The notes beneath the pieces were generated by a model. It worked only from the letters and a program-made list of their open reading frames with translations, was not told the DNA's origin and did not search any database. The position numbers were made by a program, and so were the translations under genes. This document shows positions 52,334-60,500 of a stretch of DNA of 64,000 nt, piece by piece; position 1 is the stretch's first letter, and each line of letters starts with the position of its first letter. The stretch is from Legionella qingyii (GTDB lineage Bacteria > Pseudomonadota > Gammaproteobacteria > Legionellales > Legionellaceae), in contig NZ_QHJG01000023.1 in assembly GCF_003184185.1 (NCBI RefSeq), forward strand, positions 13,593 to 77,592, read 5' to 3'.

Positions 52334-52403
52334 CCTGGGTGAAGGGCGAAGCTGCAACTGGAGATTTAACAACCACTCCCGGATCCCACTTCGTTTCACC
52401 CAG
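52332..52403. repeat. Dispersed hairpin between mtfA and a convergent gene
   Basis: Left arm AGCCTGGGTGAAGGGCGAAG begins at the mtfA stop codon, and the right arm CTTCGTTTCACCCAG closes at 52403. Imperfect pairing with about 30 bases between arms. Probable two-way terminator and another member of the CTGGGTGAAG family. Confidence 0.6.
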
Positions 52404-52412
52404 TTTTGATAA

Positions 52413-52808
52413 TTACCAACTGAATGTATATCGTGTCTCTCTCGAGCTCCATCCATCAGTAATGTGAACTTCGAGCTGTCGTTCAGAGATCAGATTAAAC
52501 TCGATTAATGAACCCCAATAAGGATTATGAAATTCAAAGCCTTGTTTTGTTTGTCCTGTTGTGAGCTTGCAAGAAACTTGCCGAGGTTCAGGAGCTCCAA
52601 GACCGTCACCATAACTTAAATCCAATTGAGTAGATCCCTGTGACTTACCTGCAGAAGCTACTTCATTCAACCAGTTACACTCGATTTTAGCCGATTGAGC
52701 GTGTTGATTTTTGAGCTTTAAACAGCTTCTATGTGTACTGATGCATGGCTTGGCAAAACACGCACCAGCTACTAAACCCATTAAAAGAAAAGTATAGAAT
52801 TTTATCAT
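52413..52808 (-). CDS. Secreted hypothetical protein, 131 residues
   Basis: Signal peptide MIKFYTFLLMGLVAGACFA, then a beta-rich mature domain with about four cysteines (KPCISTHRSCLKL, KIECNW, VSCKLTT). The segments ECNWLNEVASAGKSQGSTQLDLSYG and QGFEFHNPYWG look like a beta-sandwich; the cysteines may form disulfides in the periplasm. No family recognised. It is convergent to mtfA. Confidence 0.65.
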   Translation of the reverse strand: MIKFYTFLLMGLVAGACFAKPCISTHRSCLKLKNQHAQSAKIECNWLNEVASAGKSQGSTQLDLSYGDGLGAPEPRQVSCKLTTGQTKQGFEFHNPYWGSLIEFNLISERQLEVHITDGWSSRETRYTFSW

Positions 52809-52882
52809 TTATTATGCCTATCAGTTTGGGTGAGATGTTTTTATCATCGTTATTGAAGTGTTGTCAATGGTTTAAAAAGTTA

Positions 52883-53095
52883 CTATTTATTGAAAAACCA
52901 GAAAATAAGCGTAATGATTAGACTAATTAAAATGCATGCAGTAATAGGAAAATAAAAGGTAAAGTTGCATTTCTTAATGATGATATCACCAGGTAATTTA
53001 CATAAACCTATTTTTTTATAAGTGGCCCAAAAAAAATACCAATTATTAGCAAAATAATGGCTATGATACAGCCTAACCCATGCTTGGCTAGATTA
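52883..53095 (-). pseudogene. DUF2905 small membrane protein, frameshifted remnant
   Basis: On the minus strand the C-terminal half reads IGLCKLPGDIIIKKCNF, then FYFPITACILISLIITLIFW, an almost perfect DUF2905 signature (LPGDI...NFxFYFPITT). The N-terminal half, GLGCIIAIILLIIGIFFGP, lies in the neighbouring frame. The shift falls in a run of seven A (LIKK then IG needs eight). No ATG opens the first half. It is therefore a decayed gene, a sequencing slip, or a slippery site; loss of the start favours decay. Confidence 0.65.
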
Positions 53096-53130
53096 CTTTA
53101 ACCAAGCACATATTCAGATTCATTGATTAA

Positions 53131-54318
53131 TCATAGATTGGGTAAATTCAGTAGGCTTTCCGTATCCCTATTCGATATACATATTTGTGAGGGAAGCTCA
53201 TATTTATGCTCCAACCCTGTCGAAGGAATCTCGCGAGGAAAAAGCCTATTTCTACTTTGCACAGGAGGTACAGACGAACGCTCAGCATGTACCTCCTGTG
53301 ATGGAGGCAAGTATCCTATCAGTAATCGAGAACTGGAATTAGGTTCTTTTTCCTGAACAGGTTTTTCTTTCTGGAAGTAAGCTTTTAATTCACTTACTCC
53401 AAGTCTAATAAGGTCTAATCCATATATGGGTGCATTGATAATGGCTAGGGTAGCTAATTTAATACCCAGGAGAGTGAATGAAGCTGCAAGGAAAAGGAGT
53501 ACATCGGTAATTATTACCAATTTAGCGGCTGGAGATACTATCAAAAATACGGGTACCAAAAGAACAGTCAGTGGACGTGTGATAAAAATTGCGCCCAGTT
53601 TATTGAAAAAGCCTTCTGGCAATGGGCTAATGATGCTCTTTACAATAGCCTTAGCCTGTAATTGCATCTTAGTAAAAACACCGGGGTAGTTTTCATCATT
53701 GGTTCTCGTTTGCTCAGTATTTCTTTTATAATTCTCAATTTCTTTTGCAAACTGTTCTCCAGCAAAAAGATTGAATAACCAATTATTAATACCATCAGCT
53801 AAAGAAGTAAGCTTAAGGATTAAAAAGCCAGTGATTATCAAGCTGACTTCTGCGAGAATTAAACCGATATTAATTATCCATGATGCGGTATTAGCCAGCG
53901 AGCGAAAAGGCTGATAATAACGTTGGTAAAGTAAAAAATGATACAAAAATAGTTCATTAATTTTCTTCCATAAAGCTTCGCCTGCTTCAAAAGGATCCGC
54001 TTCAAAATTGCCAAGTAAATTATCTTCCTTATAACGATTGGATATTATTTTAAAAATCTCATCTGTTATATTATGCTTCTTTAGACGTTCGTGCAGTTTG
54101 GGCTGGGATTGTTCTATCTTATCAGGATGAAAGACTAAAGCTAATTTTTTAAATAAAGCCTTTTGCTCTTCTTTTTCGACCGAACTAAATGCCTTATCAA
54201 CGTGTTTTTCGATCTGAATTAACAAAGCTGCATTATCAGATGTCTTAGGTGGTTTATCTTTTAAATCCTCAGCAATTGCATTAATCAAATCTGAAGTAAT
54301 TTGACCTAGATTACTCAT
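53131..54318 (-). CDS. Membrane protein with an N-terminal J-domain-like HPD motif
   Basis: A 395-residue protein. Residues 50-75 read EEQKALFKKLALVFHPDKIEQ, the core of helix II and the HPD tripeptide (His64-Asp66) of J-domains that stimulate Hsp70. The middle has three or four hydrophobic segments (about 145-180, 240-300). The C-terminal 90 residues are polar, Pro- and Ser-rich. The ribosome site (AGAGGA) is good. No zinc-finger or other DnaJ domains. It follows the giant gene on the same strand by about 230 bases. A Legionella-type effector is possible, inferred only from layout. Confidence 0.65.
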   Translation of the reverse strand: MSNLGQITSDLINAIAEDLKDKPPKTSDNAALLIQIEKHVDKAFSSVEKEEQKALFKKLALVFHPDKIEQSQPKLHERLKKHNITDEIFKIISNRYKEDNLLGNFEADPFEAGEALWKKINELFLYHFLLYQRYYQPFRSLANTASWIINIGLILAEVSLIITGFLILKLTSLADGINNWLFNLFAGEQFAKEIENYKRNTEQTRTNDENYPGVFTKMQLQAKAIVKSIISPLPEGFFNKLGAIFITRPLTVLLVPVFLIVSPAAKLVIITDVLLFLAASFTLLGIKLATLAIINAPIYGLDLIRLGVSELKAYFQKEKPVQEKEPNSSSRLLIGYLPPSQEVHAERSSVPPVQSRNRLFPREIPSTGLEHKYELPSQICISNRDTESLLNLPNL

Positions 54319-54486
54319 TGTCCTCTACTTGTAAATGGAAATAATCAAATTGAACTATGAAAAATCATAGTGACCTTATATTGGTTGCATTATGGCAAAA
54401 AAGAAGGATACAAATCCAGTGATATTTTAGCAGCTCCTTTGAGAGCGGTTATTGACGAACGATTTGATTAAACACCATTTTTAGAT

Positions 54487-54514
54487 AATCCTGGCTGTAT
54501 TCACAACCAGGATT
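54487..54514. terminator. Hairpin downstream of the giant gene
   Basis: Arms AATCCTGG and CCAGGATT with a 12-base loop, 36 bases after the giant gene ends on the minus strand. It may be its terminator. The rest of 54319-54549 shows no further gene. Confidence 0.45.
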
Positions 54515-54549
54515 TGAAATTATTTTTAATGTGTTGTTTAAAGAGGCAA

Positions 54550-57500
54550 TTAATAAACAAGAGGCTCTGCGTTTGGAATTGCGCTCTCTTGTTCCGAGCG
54601 CAGTATCTTGGCTTCTTCTTGAGCCAAGCTTGCCTCATAACGTAACAACTCACTTGTTTTAAAGAATCGACGCGATTGATAACAAGTCTTTTGACGTTCT
54701 TCTTTTTCAATCCGCTCAATAACAGGTTCAGTTTCGCGGAACTCCTGTTCCGTTAAAGCAACTTGTTCTCTTGACGTTTTATCCAGGTAGGATGCAAGAT
54801 CGAGCTTAGTCTGTTCAATAAATTGTGTTATGAGATGTATTCTGGTTACATCCAGCTTTTCTTTATGATCTTTTAAAGCATCAAGATACTCAGTTTCTTT
54901 CTTGCGAATAGGAACCAGAGATTTTTCTAACTTCTCGATTTTCTCATTAATTCCGTCAATTGAGCTTTCATTTGTTTCGTTAAGAAACCACAATTTCAAC
55001 TTTTCCAAATTGGAGTAGTTTTTTACACCCCCATTTTCAATTTCCCTTTCCTTTGCACTGATTTGTTCTTTAATTTTATTGATACTATCTTGAGTTTCCT
55101 TAAGCTCTTGATTTTTAATTGTTTGCTGCTGGAGAAGAGAAAATAAGGGGCCATCAGGTATTTTGCCAAAAATCACTTGCAATCGATTTAGGTCCACAGG
55201 ATTTTTTTTCCAATCCCATCCTTTCATTTCATCAACATATTCCATTTTTTGTCGAATTAAATCAGGTAGTTCGCGGCGATCAATATTCGACTCATTCCAA
55301 TCAAGAGTTGAAAGTGCTTTTAATCTGAATAGCTTTTTAAAATCGGCTTGTTTTCGTTCTGGAAGAGCTTCAATAGCTGTTTCATCAGCTAACTTGAGAA
55401 GAGCGTCCTTATTCTCATCAAGGGTAGATTGAGCCGTTTTGAGTTTTTTTCGTTCTGACTCTACTCGTGCTAGAAATGAGGATTGATATCCAGTAAATCC
55501 CTCTTGTAAAGGAGCATCTTCAACTTGCAGTTCTATATAAGATTGAATCCCATCCGTGCCATTTTGAATACGAATTTTTTTGGGGTCTACTTTTAGTAAA
55601 GCAGCAAATTGGGACTTCTTTTGCGAAAATAGGCTTTCCTGAACATCTTGAATAAGCCCATCATCTTTACCCAATTCTTCTATGGAGCGTGCAAGTTGTT
55701 TTTGTAATGCATTAATTTGATTTAAATAGGGCTGATACGCTTTATATGTGCTAAAGCGTTCAGTTGCTTCATATAATTCATGAATAATATGACTTGGATT
55801 ATCCTTGCTTTGATTACTTATTCTTAGTAACTCCTTTTTCAGGTGTTCCCAAGTAGGATCATTGGTTTTAAAAAAATAAGGCGAGGTTCTTGTCAACTGT
55901 TTACGAAAGGCGGCAATCTGATGTTCTGAAACCACTTTATCGTGACAATTTTGTCTAAAATCAAGATCACAATGTGGGGCATTATTTAATGAGTCAATAG
56001 CATCAAGTGCATCATTAATTACCTTTCGAGGTGATGAGTGACTTATTGAGAATAAATATTTATCTTTTAAAATGACTTTATGTTGTTGAAGCGCAGTATA
56101 AAGATCACGAATTATATTTTGATCCTGAGGCGAATCGATTAAGTTATGAGCCAAGTTATAAATCTCCAATGCTGCATTCTTGGCTTCAGTTCGTTCAAAA
56201 ATTGCATGGAGCGGAACTGGATTTTCTATTACCCAAGCAAATTCATTGACTAAATATTCGGCTAATTTTTTCATAATTTCTGCATCGTATCCCGTTTGCA
56301 GCTCATCTAAATTGGCATCTTCTGGTAAACCTAAATTTCGATAAAGAGTCGAAAAACTAAGGATTAAGCCCTGCATTTTAAATTGTTCAACCAGCGAAAA
56401 TTTCTTAAAATCAGAGCAATGGCTTAGAATTAAAGGTTTCATATTGGCCAATAATCCCTGAATTTGATCACTATCGGCGTCTTTTAATTTATTTTGATAA
56501 AAGTTAATGATGCTTGCAGCAACTTCTTGTTGCTCATCTCCGTGCAGTACTTTATTTTTTTGTTCGATGAGTTTGTCAATTACATTTCTGACTATTTCGG
56601 GTACAAAGTATGAATTTTGTGATGTATTCTTAGGGAAAAATACTTTTATCGCATTTGGACAAACAGCACAAAACTCCCCAATCAAATTGGGCAATATTTG
56701 TTTGCTTTGTGCTAATTGTAGTTGTTTTCTCGCTTCATCTGAGGGGTTGGTATACTCAAGAACTGCCCCTGCTTTATCAGCAATCACAGTTTCAAGGTTT
56801 TGGTGCATTAACGCCTTTTTTCCCGCAGTAAATTCTTTGCTATTTTGGTGCAGCTTCGTTTGAATATTTAATTCCTGGAGGAAATCTAATTCTTTTAAAT
56901 ACTTAAATCTTAGAGATTGCTCGCTACTCATATGAGCTTTTGCGGCTTTTGCTGCCCATTTTTCTTCGCGAGCAGACTCCCAAATTTTGCTCGCTGATTT
57001 TTTAAACTGAGCAATACTTTCATATAGAGAAGCCTCAGATACACTTGCATCCTGCGAACGAGTCAATTCACTCAAAAGCATTTCACGCCATTGATAGAGC
57101 TCATATAGCATTTTAGGATCATCAGGATAGAGCTCGAGGAGCAGGCTTTCCCACGATTCAATTTGAAGCATCAAAATTTGTTGTGCTTCGTCAATAGCTT
57201 GAGTGTATGTTCTGTCGACAGTAGCTTGTAACTTGATTTTATCTCGTACCGCCTCTATTGTATGTTCATTAATACGTTGACGAGTCCAAGGGAACACATA
57301 GTAAAAAAACTTATTGAGTAAATCCTCTGGTGGTTTTACTTGATAAATTGGTAACCATTCACCAGGTTTTCCATTACGAGCAGCGCGACCAGCAATTTGG
57401 GTAGTCATTCTTTCGGTATCAGGATAAGTTTGAATCACAAATAAACCTTTAGGATGATCTCCTGTATTGATGTCTATCCCTTTTGCAAGCATTGCAGTAC

Positions 57501-60500
57501 CTACAGTAATGGTATTGGCTTGGCCTGCTTGCTTAATGATTTTATCCAACTCAGCAGAAGATTCCTTGCCAGTAATAATCTGGATTTTGAACCCTTGCTC
57601 TTCATAGATTTTTAAGCTGTTACCAATGGCCTGTGCTTCATCAAAATCTTCATTAACGATAAGAATGGGTTGAGTTTGCGTGTGACTCCACTTTTCAATG
57701 GCGTTTTTTCTTTGCACAATGAGCGTTTCATCATAGGGGAGAATTGTTTCATCAGGATTGATTTCCATCGTCGGCTTGGTGACAGGGCGCTTAATCTTTT
57801 TAAACGTTTCATGTATTGCCTTGATGGTTTCACTCCGATCAAAGGTAAAAATAGGCGGATGGTTTATGCGTTTGTCGCCTGCATAAGGCGCTACACTGAT
57901 TGCCTGAGTTCCCAGTGAGGTAGCTAAACTTTCCAGCTCGGCTTTATCTCCCGGAGTAGCTGAGATTCCAAGCAGACGTCCTAATGTTTGTTGGAAAAAC
58001 TTGATTAATCCTCGTGCAGATTGGCTACCAAGCACTGAGGGAACTGTGTCAATGCAAATATACTGAGCTTGATCTTTACGCTCTGCTTTTAAGCGAGCTT
58101 GTAATGCCTGTTGCACAGATTCAGTAAAAATTGAGCCTGTCTTAGGAGTACTACGAATTAGAGGGACACAGGCGATTTTCTTGGTAATTTCTTGACCAGC
58201 TTCATTTTTCTCATTAATAGGCTGCATTATGAAATGCTTGTTTTCAACTAGAGTTGCGGCGATACAGCTCGCATGAATCCATTGTTTCAGCTGAGTATTA
58301 CTCGATGCCATCAAATAATTTTGTTTTTCAACATCACCATTAAATTGCTCATTGATTTGCTTGTTGAGAAATAGTCGGAATTGGTCCAAATCTTCATCTT
58401 CATCCCAGGCGGGGTTAAGGTTACGAAATCCTGGAAGATTAATGAATTGATATGCAAGTGGATAAATCCACTGTGCAGGATTGTTCGTATTAGCAGCTTC
58501 GACTTCTGCAACGAGTTTATAAAGCGTTACTTGATCTAACAGTGCATCGTCACATTCATCCAAAACAATATGGACTGGACCATCAGTTTCAAGTTGTTTT
58601 TCCACTTGCGCTATCTTTGCTGCCAAGTGGAAACTGGCCATATCCTCAACTGTAGAGCAGTTAATTCCATTCGGTATGAATGATTCGATGGGGCTATTAC
58701 TTTGGATTAGCGCGGATTTAATTCCCAGAAAATTAAAAAATGGCTCACAGCTGTTTTCATAATCTCGAATCAGTAGGGTTGGGTTGGCCGTCCATTGAAC
58801 CACTGTACCACCTTGTGCCCATTGTAGAACAGAAAGCATAGGCGTATTGATACTTTTTCCTTCGCCTGTTTTGATGCGCATTAATAAATTAGATGATGGA
58901 TCTTCTAGGGCGAGCAATAGAACAAGTATTTGTGTTGTATTTGGAAATAAACCCGTAGTTCGGAAATAGATTTCTCTTAAATGCGCTAAGAGTTCCAAAT
59001 GAGTTACTTCTCGTTGTTCTGGGCTTAGTTTTTGCGAACGCAATTGTTGCAGTAAGGTGCTGGCTTTTTCTTTTAAATCATGACGCGAGCAAGCGGTTAA
59101 TCCTTTTAAACCGGTAAAATCACCAGGATTTAGCGGATCGGTATAGCCTAATGTTTCTATATATGTTAATTGTCTTGCAAGCTTCATTTGTAATGAGTGA
59201 GGTAAATCTTCTTCATGAAGCAAATCTTGCAAATTAATTAAGGCATCTTTTATTCGATCTGTTGCAAATTGTTTAGCCAAATCCCTTTTTTCACCGGTTT
59301 TAGCAAAAGGGTTCGTGTCAAAGCTTAGATAATAGGCATTAATTTTTTCGGAATCATGTGCGATTAGAGCCGAGTTGAGGCTTTGTGCATTAGGGTAGGG
59401 AGGAGTAGTAAATAATTTCAGGACTTGATCTACATCAGCAGGTAAACGCCGTTTTAATCCTTTGGTGATTTCCAATAATGCAGGTAAATTTACGGTAGAA
59501 TCTTTTTTGCTTTTAGCTAAGCCGGTCAAAATCGTAGCTACTTTTGCTCTCTTCTCTGCTGGATTGATTTCAGCCAATTGTTCGAGGATATGAGGGTAAG
59601 TACTCAGATTTTGGTTGTTATCCTGTGAGATTCTATTGAGTAATGCAATACAAAGTTCAGGTTGATCTATATTATTAGTCAAGAATAATTGGGTCTTTTC
59701 AACCATTTCTTGAATGAGTCCTGAATTGGTCGTGGATAGTCCTGCTAAAATTTGAATAATTTGCTTGATAATTAATGATTTGATCTGTTCCGGAAGATCT
59801 GATTTTTTGAATTTATTTAATACCGCAAGTGGGAACGGCGAAGTGCTTTTCAAATTATGGGCCATGCTCATTTTGAAGAACATAATTTGAGTTTCTGGCT
59901 CAAGATCCTGTAAATTAAAAAGCTCAACCAAGCCATCGATTGCCCGTTCAATTGCAACACCATCCGCACCAGGATGTTCCTCTAAAGTTTCGGTTGTCAG
60001 TTTTAAATAAAGATCCAGTTTCTCTGAATCGCTTTTAATTAGCTTATTAACTAGAGTATGCTTTTGTTTATAATCTAAGCGAGCAAGAGTCCCCGTGCTA
60101 AGTTGTTTGTAGATTTTAATGAATTGTTGAGGCAGCCGATCATTGATCTCAATCAGTAAGTTGAGATAATTTGCTATCGACTCAATTTTGTTTTTATAAC
60201 TTTGCAGTGCTTGGTCAGCGGGAGCATTTTCATCGATTAAAGCCGCTTCATCAAGGATGCTTTTTTCAAATTCAGGATCTTGGGTATTTAACTGCTGTAA
60301 TGTTTTTTTCAAAGCAGGTAATACTTTTTTCTGGATTAGTTCCTCTTTGAAGAAGAACGTTAAAGAATGCGTCTCATTAAAAGAATCCATCCAGGATAGA
60401 CAGGTATCCAAATCCAAGTCGTTGACAATCTTTTTATTCAGGGGATTGTCAAAGAAAGATTTCATTTGAGACAAAAACAGATTATGTACGGGGCCTAAAA

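Noticed and set aside
55119..55432. Overlapping plus-strand open frames antisense to the giant gene
   Set aside because: The minus-strand frame is continuous for 8.7 kb with a proper start; these are shadows.
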